In this document: piece by piece, positions 44,453-52,276 of the stretch
Position numbering within the stretch: position 1 is the stretch's first letter
Layout: every line of letters begins with the position of its first letter
Source of the DNA: Palsa-504 sp963789225
GTDB taxonomy: Bacteria > Actinomycetota > Actinomycetes > Streptosporangiales > Streptosporangiaceae
DNA: 64,000 bases
Assembly (NCBI GenBank): GCA_963789225.1
Contig: CAWBKD010000046.1
Coordinates: forward strand, 558,001 to 622,000
Direction: 5' to 3'
Made by a program: the position numbers and the translations under genes
The notes under the pieces: model-generated
Databases searched by the model: none
Told to the model about the DNA's origin: nothing
The model's input: the letters and a program-made list of their open reading frames with translations, nothing else

Positions 44453-44465
44453 TCTGAAGCCGAAC

Positions 44466-44505
44466 GTCCGCAGAATCTGCTCACCCCACGGCAGATTCTG
44501 CGGAC
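44466..44505. terminator. 15-bp perfect hairpin after the beta-propeller gene
   Basis: GTCCGCAGAATCTGC at 44466-44480 pairs exactly with GCAGATTCTGCGGAC at 44491-44505 across a 10-base loop. There is no T-tract, as is common for actinomycete terminators. Confidence 0.75.
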
Positions 44506-44863
44506 CTTGGCGGTGGAGCCCGGGCCAGATGGCGACTGGCCGCGCTGGGGAGAATTCGGCAAGGCGCCGAGCGTGCCCTACCAGCTCAATGCGTGAGCCG
44601 GACGTCCGCCGTACGGGCCCTGCTTGATCCCGCCGAGCGGTACGCGGAAATGATGATGACCAGGGACGATCCGAGCCTGCTAGGAACGGCGGGTGCCCCG
44701 GCGGCCGGCCAGGTCATCCGCGACCAGCTGATGCGCCCGCAACAAGGGTTCGGGCACGGTCACCCCGATCGATACCGCCACCAACACACCGGGCCCGCCG
44801 ATCGCCGTAGGGTCCAGCCCCGGCCCCCTTGCGATCGCATGACCCGCTTGGTCACGCGCTCCG
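44506..44863. other. gene-poor stretch with weak coding traces
   Basis: On minus, codons ending at a TAG at 44680 read SIGVTVPEPLLRAHQLVADD with high GC at third positions, possibly the tail of a lost gene (GGDEF-like SIGV is only a guess). A plus frame from 44593 has no recognisable product. Nothing else supported. Confidence 0.3.
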
Positions 44864-45068
44864 TCACCAGGGGACCGGGGTCTCGTCCCAGGAGAAGAAC
44901 TCTCCGGTGGGCCCGTCGTCCGGCAGCAACGCCAGCCGGACCGCGCCCGCTGCGGCCTCGGCGGGGTCGCCGTCACTGGCCGCGGCGGTGGCGTTGAGGT
45001 CGGTCCGACGCAGGCCGGGTGCCATCGCGTTGACCTTGATGCCGTCGCCGGCCAGGGCGCGAGCGAAG
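44864..45068 (-). pseudogene. short-chain dehydrogenase, C-terminal fragment
   Basis: Directly after the FkbM stop (TAG 45069-45071), the minus strand reads SFARALAGDGIKVNAMAPGL, then DGDPAEAAAGAVRLALLPDD and GPTGEFFSWDETPVPW with a stop at 44864-44866. This is the C-terminal ~70 residues of a classical SDR (after the YxxxK site). The Rossmann fold and catalytic Tyr/Lys are missing and there is no start. The FkbM gene abuts the break, pointing to a deletion or rearrangement junction. Confidence 0.78.
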
Positions 45069-45938
45069 CTACCTGACGGGCCGCCCGGCCAGCGCGCGGA
45101 GCATCGCGGCCGCGTCCGGCTCGGGCAGGCGGTCGAGCAGCGTGGTCAGGTGCCGCACGGCGACGACGTTGGCCGCCAGCTCGCCGACCGGTTCGTACCG
45201 CCGCAGGCCGTACGGGGTCAGGGTGAACAGCTGGAAGCCGAGTCCCCGCAGGCGCGCTTCCAGATCTTCGACCGTACGGCCGAAGCGCAGCGGGTTCTCG
45301 CGCAGGAACTCCACGATCAGCACGATGCCGGGGTTGGCGGCGAGCGTACCGCGGGCTCCGTCGAGCACGTCCAGTTCCGCGCCCTCGACGTCGAGCTTCG
45401 CCAGGTCCACCGGCGGCCCGCCCAGCCGGGCCAGGGCCTCGTCGAGGGTCGTCACCTCGACCGTGGCCCGCGCGTGATGCGCGCTCGCGTCGTCCGGTCG
45501 CAGCGAGCTGCCGCCGAAGTTGTCCGGCGGATGGAGCACGAGCGTGCCCGGCCCAGGGGCCCGGCCCAGGGCCACCGGCAGTACCGTCACGTTCTGGCAG
45601 CCCGCCCGGCTGACGTTCCTGCGCAGCACCGGGCCGAGGACCGGATGGGGCTCGAACGCGATGACCCGCCCCGCCGGGCCCACCAGGCCGCTGGCCAGCA
45701 ACGTGTACTGGCCGACGTGGGCCCCCACGTCCAGGACGGTCATCCCGGCCCGCAGCCAGCCCCAGACGAAGCGGACCGTCTCGCTCTCCCACATGTAGGA
45801 CCGCAGGATCTCCGCACCGATCAGGTCCCGGGGATCGACCTCGATCGGCATGCCGTTCACCAGCCGGCCGACCTGGCCGCGCCAGGCGTCATCGCCGGCC
45901 GGCGGCGGGCCCGTCACCATCGGCGGGTTCCCCGGCAC
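45069..45938 (-). CDS. FkbM-family methyltransferase
   Basis: 289 residues, SAM-dependent. VLDVGAHVGQYTLLASGLVG (near 69-88) is SAM motif I; VIAFEPHPVLGPVLRRNV (near 92-109) carries the acidic ribose ligand; DLAKLDVEGAELDVLDGA (near 178-195) is the FkbM catalytic/core block. FkbM enzymes O-methylate sugars or polyketides. It starts at the base after the stop of the upstream glycosyltransferase, so the pair is a tight operon and methylation of a transferred sugar is a reasonable inference. Confidence 0.9.
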   Translation of the reverse strand: MPGNPPMVTGPPPAGDDAWRGQVGRLVNGMPIEVDPRDLIGAEILRSYMWESETVRFVWGWLRAGMTVLDVGAHVGQYTLLASGLVGPAGRVIAFEPHPVLGPVLRRNVSRAGCQNVTVLPVALGRAPGPGTLVLHPPDNFGGSSLRPDDASAHHARATVEVTTLDEALARLGGPPVDLAKLDVEGAELDVLDGARGTLAANPGIVLIVEFLRENPLRFGRTVEDLEARLRGLGFQLFTLTPYGLRRYEPVGELAANVVAVRHLTTLLDRLPEPDAAAMLRALAGRPVR

Positions 45939-47102
45939 TCAGAACCGCCGGCCGTGCTCATCGTGCAGTTCGGCCAGGATCTCGATCAGGCGCGCGGCCG
46001 CGTGCGGCCAGGTGAACGCGGCGGCCAGCCGGTCACGCAGGCAGGCGGCGGGCTGGTCGCGGCCGTCGAGGGCATTCCGCAGGGCCTGGCAGGCGGCGTC
46101 CTCGTCGGGCACCCACCACCGAACGCCCTCGAAGAGCAGGGCCGTCCACCGGTCGGCGCCGACGTCCGCGGGCTCGGGGCGGGACGGGATCAGCTGGGCC
46201 ACGTCGGAGTCCAGGTAGGCCAGGTAGGCGCTGTGCCGCGGCGCGATGAGCCGCAGGCCCGCGGCCCCCGCCTCGACCATGGGCTGGTCCCAGCCCTCAC
46301 CGTGCGACATGCTCCAGTAGTGCGTCGCGGCGGCGAACAGCCGCGGCATCTCCGCATCGGTGAGCAGGCGGTCGACGAAGAGCACCGGAGCCGCCTGCGA
46401 TAGGCTCCGGCCGAGCCGCTGCTGCATGACGGCGAGCTCGCGCAGCAGGGCGACGGTGGCCGGGCGGTGGGGCGGGCCCAGCTTGATGATCAAGATGGCG
46501 TCGTCGTCGACCGACGTCGCGGTGATCCAGGAGCGGACGAGGCCGACCAGGTTCTTACGCGGGCGCGCCTCAGATACGTTCAGCACCCGCGTCCGGTAGT
46601 CGGCTACCGGCCGCCCGCCGGCCACGGCCAGCGGCAGCGGCTCGCGGGCCGGGTGGAAGCGGTCCACGTCGACGCCGAGCGGGCAGACCCGGAGCTTGCC
46701 GGGCGGGTAGCCACTCGCCTGCCACGCGTCCCGCGACGACGGTGTCGGCACGACGACCAGGTCGTGGAGGCGGCCGCGGGCCACCCAGTCGGGCGGGACC
46801 CGGTCGGCCTCGCACATGGTGTAGTTGACCGTGAGCCGTCCCGGACTGAGGCGAACCTGGTGCGGCATGCAGAAGTGCAGGGTGGACGCCGCGTCCACCG
46901 GGCTGGCCAACTGGTCGAACCAGGGGTCACAGGCGTCCGGGGGGAGCTTGACCGGGTGCCATTCGGCGAGGTCGGCCAGCTGCACCCGTACCCGCTGGCT
47001 GACGAGGTGCCTGACGAACTCGCGCGTATGGTGATCGTGCCCGCCGACCCCGCGGAACGGGCCGCGGACCGCGAGCGATCGGCTGGGCGGCCCGCTGCTC
47101 AC
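45939..47102 (-). CDS. GT4-like glycosyltransferase
   Basis: 387 residues from GTG 47102. The N-terminal half shows VRGPFRGVGGHDHHTREFVR (acceptor loop) and VVVPTPSSRDAWQASGYPPG. The donor half has VLNVSEARPRKNLVGLVRSW (near 187-206) and MSHGEGWDQPMVEAGAAGLR with the Glu of the EX7E motif (near 290-310). It is upstream of and abutting the FkbM methyltransferase. Substrates unknown. The frame extends further upstream without homology. Confidence 0.87.
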   Translation of the reverse strand: MSSGPPSRSLAVRGPFRGVGGHDHHTREFVRHLVSQRVRVQLADLAEWHPVKLPPDACDPWFDQLASPVDAASTLHFCMPHQVRLSPGRLTVNYTMCEADRVPPDWVARGRLHDLVVVPTPSSRDAWQASGYPPGKLRVCPLGVDVDRFHPAREPLPLAVAGGRPVADYRTRVLNVSEARPRKNLVGLVRSWITATSVDDDAILIIKLGPPHRPATVALLRELAVMQQRLGRSLSQAAPVLFVDRLLTDAEMPRLFAAATHYWSMSHGEGWDQPMVEAGAAGLRLIAPRHSAYLAYLDSDVAQLIPSRPEPADVGADRWTALLFEGVRWWVPDEDAACQALRNALDGRDQPAACLRDRLAAAFTWPHAAARLIEILAELHDEHGRRF

Positions 47103-47211
47103 CAGGCCATCCTGGCACCGATCCCGGCCTCGCCGGGCCCCCGGCCTAAACGGAGGCTTGGTTACACTCCTGGTACGGTCCCAGGCAGGAAGGCGCGGGA
47201 GGACGGCTGAG

Positions 47212-47688
47212 ATGGCACGCGGCATTCAGGTGGGCGACCAGGCGCCGGACTTCACCCTCCCGTCGCAGTCCGGCGAACCGGTCCGGCTCGGCGACCGGCT
47301 GGGCGACCGCGTGGTCGTCCTGTACTTCTACCCCAAGGATGACACCCCCGGATGTACGGCCGAGGCGTGCGCCTTCCGCGATAGCCACGAGGCCTTCACC
47401 GACGCCGGCGCCGATGTGATCGGGATCAGTTCCGACTCCACGGACCGGCACGCCGCCTTCGCGGGCCGGCACGAGCTTCCGTTCACGTTGCTCAGCGACC
47501 AGGGCGGCCAGGTCCGTAAGAGCTACGGGGTGCCGTCCGTACTCGGCCTGCTGCCCGGCCGGGTGACCTACGTGATCGACCGCACCGGGACGGTCCGGCA
47601 CGTCTTCAACTCGATGACGAACATCGGCCAGCACGTCAACGACGCGCTGGCCGTGGTCAGGCGCCTGCAGGCCGAGGCCGCCGCCTGA
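47212..47688 (+). CDS. bcp: peroxiredoxin, BCP/PrxQ type
   Basis: 158 residues from ATG 47212 (GGGAGGA upstream). Thioredoxin fold: APDFTLPSQSG, then YFYPKDDTPGCTAEACAFRD with the peroxidatic Cys and a second Cys five residues later. That pair is the resolving arrangement of many bacterioferritin comigratory proteins. It reduces H2O2 and organic hydroperoxides using thioredoxin. The C-terminal TYVIDRTGTVRHVF strand is normal. Divergent from the glycosyltransferase operon. Confidence 0.95.
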   Translation: MARGIQVGDQAPDFTLPSQSGEPVRLGDRLGDRVVVLYFYPKDDTPGCTAEACAFRDSHEAFTDAGADVIGISSDSTDRHAAFAGRHELPFTLLSDQGGQVRKSYGVPSVLGLLPGRVTYVIDRTGTVRHVFNSMTNIGQHVNDALAVVRRLQAEAAA

Positions 47689-47770
47689 GCGGCGCGGCCG
47701 TCCCGCGGAAAGGCGCAAATAAGCGCAGCTGCCGATTACCCATGGCGACCAGGGAAATGATAGCTTTCTA

Positions 47771-47881
47771 GTGACATTCAGGTGACATTCGGTAACCTGT
47801 GGATGAGCTGTTAATAATCCGGTGGATAACCGCTCTTACTTGCGGGTAACCGACCGTTTTCTGTGGACACCGTGTGGATAA
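47771..47881. promoter_or_regulatory. cluster of DnaA-box-like sequences with an upstream direct repeat
   Basis: Four matches to TGTGGATAA (the reverse complement of TTATCCACA) point the same way: TGTGGATGA 47798-47806, GGTGGATAA 47821-47829, TGTGGACAC 47862-47870 and a perfect TGTGGATAA 47873-47881, followed by an A-run. The last two are 11 bp apart. GTGACATTC occurs twice just upstream (47771-47779, 47782-47790), also in 11-bp phase. No dnaA, dnaN or rep gene is near. Confidence 0.6.
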
Positions 47882-47948
47882 AAAAAAGTCGCGACAACTT
47901 TCAGGAAAACCCTTGCGCCATGCCCCGCCGAGGCAGTAGAAATCTGTC

Positions 47949-48144
47949 ACTGCCGGAAACGGGAACCGCTCGGAGGAAACTCCGGGGACGCAGGTGGAAC
48001 CGGGAAACTGGGAACGCAGGCGGGTACCTGGCCCTGGCGGACGGCCCGCGGTGACGCGGAGGCCAGGCAACTGGTTGATGTGCTACTTTGCGGCCAGGCA
48101 GGGCCCCCTCCATCTCATACATGGAGGGGGCCTTGTTCTATTCT
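47949..48144 (+). ncRNA. candidate structured RNA ending in a strong terminator
   Basis: A ~195-base stretch without a gene, preceded by TTGCGC (47913-47918) and TAGAAA (47937-47942) at 18-base spacing. It contains a CGGAG-GAAA-CTCCG hairpin (47974-47987 region) and repeated ACGCAGG strings and ends at the terminator 48102-48144. Purine-rich loops suggest a folded RNA. No Rfam-type family recognised. An untranslated leader of the tyrosinase gene is ruled out if the terminator works constitutively. Confidence 0.35.
48102..48144 (+). terminator. intrinsic terminator
   Basis: GGCCCCCTCCAT (48102-48113), 7-base loop, ATGGAGGGGGCC (48121-48132), then the T-rich tail TTGTTCTATTCT. The clearest terminator in the window. 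Confidence 0.9.
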
Positions 48145-48265
48145 GCCGGGGTGCAGGTTATTGACAGGCCGACCCGCAGGAATCGTCTTTTTCGCCCAGT
48201 GTGATAACACGCCGCCCGCACGGTCGCAGTAAGCTGGTCATTACCACGCCGAAAGGAGCAGTGCA

Positions 48266-49069
48266 TTGCCTATCACTGCACCGCCAGCGCCTAACGCCGC
48301 GCCTGCGCGTCTTAAGATCCGCAAGAATGTCAATCAGCTAAGCGCCCAGGAACTTACCGATCTGCGTCGGGCAATCAAGGAATCCGTGGCGCTGAACGAT
48401 AAGCGGAGCTACGAGTATTTCGCGAGCTGGCATGGCGTGCCGCTCGGCTGGTGCCAGCATCACGACGCGCTGTTCCTGCCGTGGCACCGGGCCTACCTGT
48501 ACTGGCTGGAGCTAGCCCTGCAGTCGCAGGTGCCCGGCGTGACGTTGCCCTGGTGGGACACGTCGACCGCCGCGGCCATTCCCGAGTCCTACTCGATCGC
48601 GCAGGCGGACGGCGGCGAGAACATCCTCGCGAAGGCTCCGGTCAACGTATTCGGCGCCGCGCACCAATCGGGCTGGCCGACCGAGACCTCCCGTGATCCC
48701 GGCGAGGTACCGCAATCACCGAGTCCGCCATTTACGCAGGAATGGGCCAACGCGATGAATGCGGACAACTACACCGACTTCAGCCGGCTGATCTGGACCT
48801 TGCACGACAACGTCCACGTGTGGGTCGGCGGCACCATGGGACAGCTTGACTTCGCCGCCTTCGACCCCCTGTTCTTCGCTCACCACGCCAACATCGACAG
48901 GGCGTGGCGGATCTGGCAGTCGGCCCACCCGGGCGGCACTCCCCCGGCTGACATCCTCGACCAGTCCCTGCAGACCGATCCGGCCATCACCGTGCGAGCG
49001 GTGCTTGATGTGACCCGGCTGGGGTACGAGTACGCTGGCACGCAATCGACCGTTCCCGGGAGCGCATGA
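48266..49069 (+). CDS. tyrosinase-family type-3 copper protein, catalytic domain
   Basis: 267 residues. CuA ligands lie in ASWHGVPLG, CQHHDALFLPWHRAYLYWLE (near 65-85), with LPWWDTST following. CuB ligands lie in HDNVHVWVGG (near 175) and DPLFFAHHANIDRAWRIWQ (near 195-213). The enzyme should oxidise phenols to o-quinones. The TTG at 48266 was chosen because AGGAG lies 8-9 bases upstream. No signal peptide is seen. The protein ends after the linker-like VLDVTRLGYEYAG, where fused homologues continue into a C-terminal domain, here supplied by the next, overlapping gene. Confidence 0.9.
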   Translation: MPITAPPAPNAAPARLKIRKNVNQLSAQELTDLRRAIKESVALNDKRSYEYFASWHGVPLGWCQHHDALFLPWHRAYLYWLELALQSQVPGVTLPWWDTSTAAAIPESYSIAQADGGENILAKAPVNVFGAAHQSGWPTETSRDPGEVPQSPSPPFTQEWANAMNADNYTDFSRLIWTLHDNVHVWVGGTMGQLDFAAFDPLFFAHHANIDRAWRIWQSAHPGGTPPADILDQSLQTDPAITVRAVLDVTRLGYEYAGTQSTVPGSA

Positions 49070-49500
49070 TGCAGCGCTGGACCTCCCAGGCTCTGGCCCT
49101 GTCGCGGACCAACTGGAAGCGGGCCGACCTCGAGTTCGAGGGCGTCGAACACGACGGCGCGTCCTTCGTGATACACGCGTTCCTCAACAACCCGGACGCG
49201 GACGACACGACGCCGCACACGGCCGAGCAGCGGTACGCCGGGTACGTGACCGTCTTCGCGCACGGCGACTGCTGGGGCGACGTCGGCCACTGTGACATCC
49301 CAGAGCCGGTCAGCGCGTTCGACCGGCGCCCGCCGCACTCGCTGATCCCGTTCAACGCCACGCTGGAGGTCACCGAGGCGCTCAGCGCCCTGCCCGAGGA
49401 CACCAGCGAGTTCACGGTGACCGTGCTGGCGTTCAACAAGAACAACGACGAGTCCGGCGTGCTCCGGTTCAAGCAACTGACGCTGCTCACGTACGAGTAA
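49066..49500 (+). CDS. tyrosinase/hemocyanin-like C-terminal domain as a separate protein
   Basis: 144 residues starting at ATG in the string ATGATG that also holds the stop of the catalytic gene. It appears beta-rich: DLEFEGVEHDGASFVIHAFL, YAGYVTVFAHGDCWGDVGHC, LEVTEALSALPEDTSEFTVT, LAFNK. The pattern resembles the C-terminal beta-sandwich that covers the copper site in plant polyphenol oxidase (KFDV-like) and hemocyanins. It may act as a detachable cap or chaperone for copper loading. Assignment rests on position plus fold-like pattern. Confidence 0.7.
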   Translation: MMQRWTSQALALSRTNWKRADLEFEGVEHDGASFVIHAFLNNPDADDTTPHTAEQRYAGYVTVFAHGDCWGDVGHCDIPEPVSAFDRRPPHSLIPFNATLEVTEALSALPEDTSEFTVTVLAFNKNNDESGVLRFKQLTLLTYE

Positions 49501-49506
49501 CCGGCG

Positions 49507-50322
49507 GTGACAGCGGCGCGCGGACGGATCGGCGTGTCCTGCGCGCTGCTGGCCGCGATGCTGGCGGTGCTGCTGGTGGGCGGGTGCTCAGCGGGCCCGG
49601 TGAACTCGTCCCGGCCGTCCGCGCAGGCCTGCTACGACGTCGCCGTCCAGGCCCTGCAGCGGCACGTGACCCTGAGCGCGCGCCCGCCGGCCTGCGCGGG
49701 GCTGAGTCCGGCGCAGGTCAACCTGGCCGTAGCGAGGGCCATCAAGGAGGTGACCGGGCCGTGGCCCAAGGCCACCGCCCGGCACCTGGCTTACCAGGAC
49801 CGCGCCTACCTGGCCCGCCTGGTCAGCGTCATCCCGCCAGCCTCGCCCGCCGCCTCGCCGACGGGCCCGCCGCCCCCCGCGCCGACCCGGCCGTCGCGGG
49901 ACCTGCCGCTCGACCTGGCCGCGCTGGCGGCGTGGGTCCTCACCGCCGCGGCCGGGGTATACCTGCTGGCCGACTGGCTCGTCGGCTGGCTGGCCCGCCT
50001 CGTCGGGCACCGGCGCCGCGGACGGACGGACGCCGCCACGGCGTTCACCGTCAGCCATTTCGGGCTGGCCCTGACCGGCCTGGGCGTCTGGATCGGGTTC
50101 GTCGCCGCCGACCTCGCGGTCCTGGCCTGGGTCGCGCTCGGCATGGTGGTGCTGATCGCGGGCCTGGGCATGGGCGTCCTGTCCACCGTACTGCCCGGGT
50201 CCGCCCGGGCCGGGGCTGCCGCCGACCGGACTCGCATTCCGGTGATCGTGGTGGCGGCCCACGGCATGTTCGCGACCCTCACCATCTTGCTGGTGTTGCT
50301 GGCCGCGATCGGCGCAGGCTAA
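49507..50322 (+). CDS. membrane lipoprotein of unknown function
   Basis: 271 residues, GTG start. Signal peptide with lipobox LLVGGC (Cys near 27). The extracytoplasmic part up to ~130 ends in a Pro-rich linker. Then come four hydrophobic segments (ALAAWVLTAAAGVYLLADWL, ALTGLGVWIGFVAADLAVLA, LGMVVLIAGLGMGVL, VIVVAAHGMFATLTILLVLL) with conserved-looking His residues (SHFGLA, AHGMF), as in small heme- or copper-handling membrane proteins. That resemblance is weak. It follows the tyrosinase pair by 6 bases and may help deliver metal or electrons. Confidence 0.75.
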   Translation: MTAARGRIGVSCALLAAMLAVLLVGGCSAGPVNSSRPSAQACYDVAVQALQRHVTLSARPPACAGLSPAQVNLAVARAIKEVTGPWPKATARHLAYQDRAYLARLVSVIPPASPAASPTGPPPPAPTRPSRDLPLDLAALAAWVLTAAAGVYLLADWLVGWLARLVGHRRRGRTDAATAFTVSHFGLALTGLGVWIGFVAADLAVLAWVALGMVVLIAGLGMGVLSTVLPGSARAGAAADRTRIPVIVVAAHGMFATLTILLVLLAAIGAG

Positions 50323-50778
50323 GAGGCTGGCCAGATCCGAGTCCAGGATCTGGAGGTCCTCGGCGTCGGTGATCCTGGCCGCCTCGGCCCGCGCGAGCGC
50401 CACGTGCTGGGCGGTCATCCCGGCGTCGCCCACGACCCGGTACGACCGCGCGATCGCCTCGTGGGCCGCACCGATGTCGAACGCACCGAGACCGTGCTGG
50501 GTGGCGAGTTCCAGGCAGCGGCGGGCGTGATGCAGTGCGGGCTCGAACCGGCCCAGGACCGCGTACACCCGGGAGCACTGCCATTCGCCGCGGGCCCAGT
50601 GCACCGGATCTCCTACCTCTCCCCACAGGTACCGGCTCGCGTGGGCGCCGTGCAGCATCTCGTCGTCCTGGCTGGCGCTGCGCTCGGGCTCGTCCAGCAG
50701 GGCCCAGACGCGATTGAAGATCGTGGCGGCGAGCCGGCGCTCGTCGTCCGGCTCCAGCCTGAGCGGGGCGACTGGCAT
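49588..50778 (-). CDS. TPR-like protein whose reading frame continues antisense through the lipoprotein gene
   Basis: The credible part is residues 1-~155 (50778 down to ~50315): LRLEPDDERRLAATIFNRVW, WARGEWQCSRVYAVLGRFEP, HHARRCLELATQHGLGAFDI and MTAQHVALARAEAARITDAE are helical TPR-like repeats. ATG 50778 has AAAGGA upstream. After DSDLASL no stop occurs and the frame runs another ~240 codons antisense to the gene at 49507-50322, with Gln/Arg/Gly-rich non-native sequence. The original stop was probably lost by mutation or deletion. It follows the phytanoyl-CoA dioxygenase gene by 24 bases, so both form an operon. Confidence 0.55.
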   Translation of the reverse strand: MPVAPLRLEPDDERRLAATIFNRVWALLDEPERSASQDDEMLHGAHASRYLWGEVGDPVHWARGEWQCSRVYAVLGRFEPALHHARRCLELATQHGLGAFDIGAAHEAIARSYRVVGDAGMTAQHVALARAEAARITDAEDLQILDSDLASLLACADRGQQHQQDGEGREHAVGRHHDHRNASPVGGSPGPGGPGQYGGQDAHAQARDQHHHAERDPGQDREVGGDEPDPDAQAGQGQPEMADGERRGGVRPSAAPVPDEAGQPADEPVGQQVYPGRGGEDPRRQRGQVERQVPRRPGRRGGRRARRRGGGRGWRDDADQAGQVGAVLVSQVPGGGLGPRPGHLLDGPRYGQVDLRRTQPRAGRRARAQGHVPLQGLDGDVVAGLRGRPGRVHRAR

Positions 50779-50802
50779 GATGGTCCTTTCTGCGCGCTCC
50801 GG

Positions 50803-51723
50803 TCAGTGCACCTTCGCCGGCGGTGGCGGGCGCCAGTGCTTCCAGCCCGGGTGCACGGTGACCAGCCGGGATGGTCCCGGCGCGACCTCGGCCATCTGCA
50901 CCCGCGGCTGCAGGGTCAGCCCGGCCGGAACCGGTTCCCACCACGACTCGTGGCCGAACATCCGGCTGAACAGTTCCACCTGACGCCCAGCCGGCCCGCG
51001 GGGGCCGAGGATGAGTTCGGCGGGAGCGGGCTGGTCCGGTCGCTGCCAGCGGAAGTCCCCGGAGATCCGCAGCGTGGAGCCCGTGTTGGGCAGCGCCGCG
51101 TGCGGGGTGAGGCAGTGGAAGATGATCACGTCGCCCGGCTCGTAGCTGGTGGTGGCCCAGCCGCGCTCGGAAACGGACAGCGGGCGCGGCGGCCGGGGCG
51201 GGCCGAGGTGACCGCCGGGCTGGACGGCCAGGCCCCCGATCCTGACCGGGATGTCCATCAGCGGGATCCAGCTGGTCAGCATGTCCTGGACGCCGGCCAC
51301 TCCGTAGTCGTAGTGGATGTAGCGGCCGCGCGGGCGGGCTTGCGGTCGCTCGGGGTAGACGGCACGCAGCACCTTCACCGGGTAGGAGAACGATCCGGGG
51401 CCGAGGACGCGCCGGACCACCGCACGCAGCGCGGGGGAATAGGGCACGCGGTTGAACACGGCGCTCGTCGTGGCCTGACGGAACGCCGGATCCTTGAGCG
51501 CGTCCATCGAGTTGACCGCGCGCGGCTCGATGGAGGGTACGGCGCGGTCATCGACCCATCCGCCGGCCCGTAGCGCGGCCAGCACCGCCTGCCCGGTGGC
51601 CCGGAGCTCGTCGGCCGGCAGCAAACCGCGGAAGAACAGGTATCCGTCGTCGGCTAGCCGCCTGCGCAAGCCGGCCTGGTCGTTCGCCAGGGGCGCGGAA
51701 TCGGCCAGCTCGTCCACACGCAC
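50803..51723 (-). CDS. phytanoyl-CoA dioxygenase (PhyH) family protein
   Basis: 306 residues, an Fe(II)/2-oxoglutarate-dependent oxygenase. DGYLFFRGLLPADELRA opens the domain. The iron ligands are HYD in RYIHYDYGVAG (near 140) and the distal His in FHCLTPHAALPNTGS (near 195-210), followed by the 2-oxoglutarate Arg in LRISGDFRWQ. In actinomycetes these enzymes hydroxylate lipids, osmolytes or natural-product intermediates. Substrate unknown. Probably co-transcribed with the TPR-like gene downstream. Confidence 0.88.
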   Translation of the reverse strand: MRVDELADSAPLANDQAGLRRRLADDGYLFFRGLLPADELRATGQAVLAALRAGGWVDDRAVPSIEPRAVNSMDALKDPAFRQATTSAVFNRVPYSPALRAVVRRVLGPGSFSYPVKVLRAVYPERPQARPRGRYIHYDYGVAGVQDMLTSWIPLMDIPVRIGGLAVQPGGHLGPPRPPRPLSVSERGWATTSYEPGDVIIFHCLTPHAALPNTGSTLRISGDFRWQRPDQPAPAELILGPRGPAGRQVELFSRMFGHESWWEPVPAGLTLQPRVQMAEVAPGPSRLVTVHPGWKHWRPPPPAKVH

Positions 51724-51775
51724 ACGATAGCTCCGGCCGGCGAGCGCCCGGTTTCGGTCGCGGTGCCCGCGGCGG

Positions 51776-52273
51776 CTAGTCCGCCAGCCGGAACGCGAGC
51801 TGGGTCACCCACTTGCTCGTGTCAGGCTCCTGGGCCGGGTCGGTCAGGTAGATCTCAAGCCTGCCGCCCCACCGCTCGCCGTCCTCGCCCGGCGACATGT
51901 CCCAGGTCAGGCCCTGACCGGCCGCCCAGTCCAGCAGGGTTTCCGTGACCCCCGCGAGCTCGCTCGGATGACCGACGTGCGTGAGCGTCGCGTATCGCCC
52001 GCCCGGCAGGGTGCCTGCGATCACCCGGCCGTCGCCGGCCAGCGGCTGCGGCACGGTGACGCCGGCTTCGATCTCCAGCTCGCCATCCATATCGATCACG
52101 TTGTACTTCCAGAAGGGCGCCCCGTCCGGCGTGGCGCCTCGCTCCGCCAGCCAGCGGAATACTTCGCCGTTCAGCGGGGGCACCATGGTGCCGATCGCCG
52201 CCATCGCGACGTTTACCGGGATGGCCAGATACGGCCGGGCGGGCCATTCGACGATTTCCGGTGCTGCTGACAT
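51776..52273 (-). CDS. GyrI-like effector-binding domain protein
   Basis: 165 residues, the stand-alone GyrI-like/AraC effector-binding fold. EIVEWPARPYLAIPVNVAMA starts the domain and GRVIAGTLPGGRYATLTHVG (near 85-104) is the conserved ligand-pocket strand-helix. C-terminal RLEIYLTDPAQEP fits. The family binds small organic compounds or is hydrolytic in some members. It is 3 bases downstream of the MerR gene on the same strand, so both respond to the same promoter. Confidence 0.85.
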   Translation of the reverse strand: MSAAPEIVEWPARPYLAIPVNVAMAAIGTMVPPLNGEVFRWLAERGATPDGAPFWKYNVIDMDGELEIEAGVTVPQPLAGDGRVIAGTLPGGRYATLTHVGHPSELAGVTETLLDWAAGQGLTWDMSPGEDGERWGGRLEIYLTDPAQEPDTSKWVTQLAFRLAD

Positions 52274-52276
52274 GGA

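Noticed and set aside
44593..44997. Plus-strand gene of 134 codons
   Set aside because: No family, no ribosome-binding site, and the second half is antisense to the SDR fragment.
47771..47881. Chromosomal replication origin
   Set aside because: Only four imperfect boxes, and no dnaA, dnaN, rpmH or parAB genes nearby. A secondary DnaA cluster fits better.
47949..48144. RNase P RNA, tmRNA or a known riboswitch
   Set aside because: A short GAGGAAA-like string recalls RNase P, but the conserved 3' end and the other core segments are missing and the length is too short. No riboswitch core recognised.
48266..49500. Tyrosinase split by a frameshift
   Set aside because: The catalytic domain ends naturally after the LGYEYAG region and the ATGATG overlap is a normal coupling junction, so two genes are more likely. 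Orthologues should still be checked.
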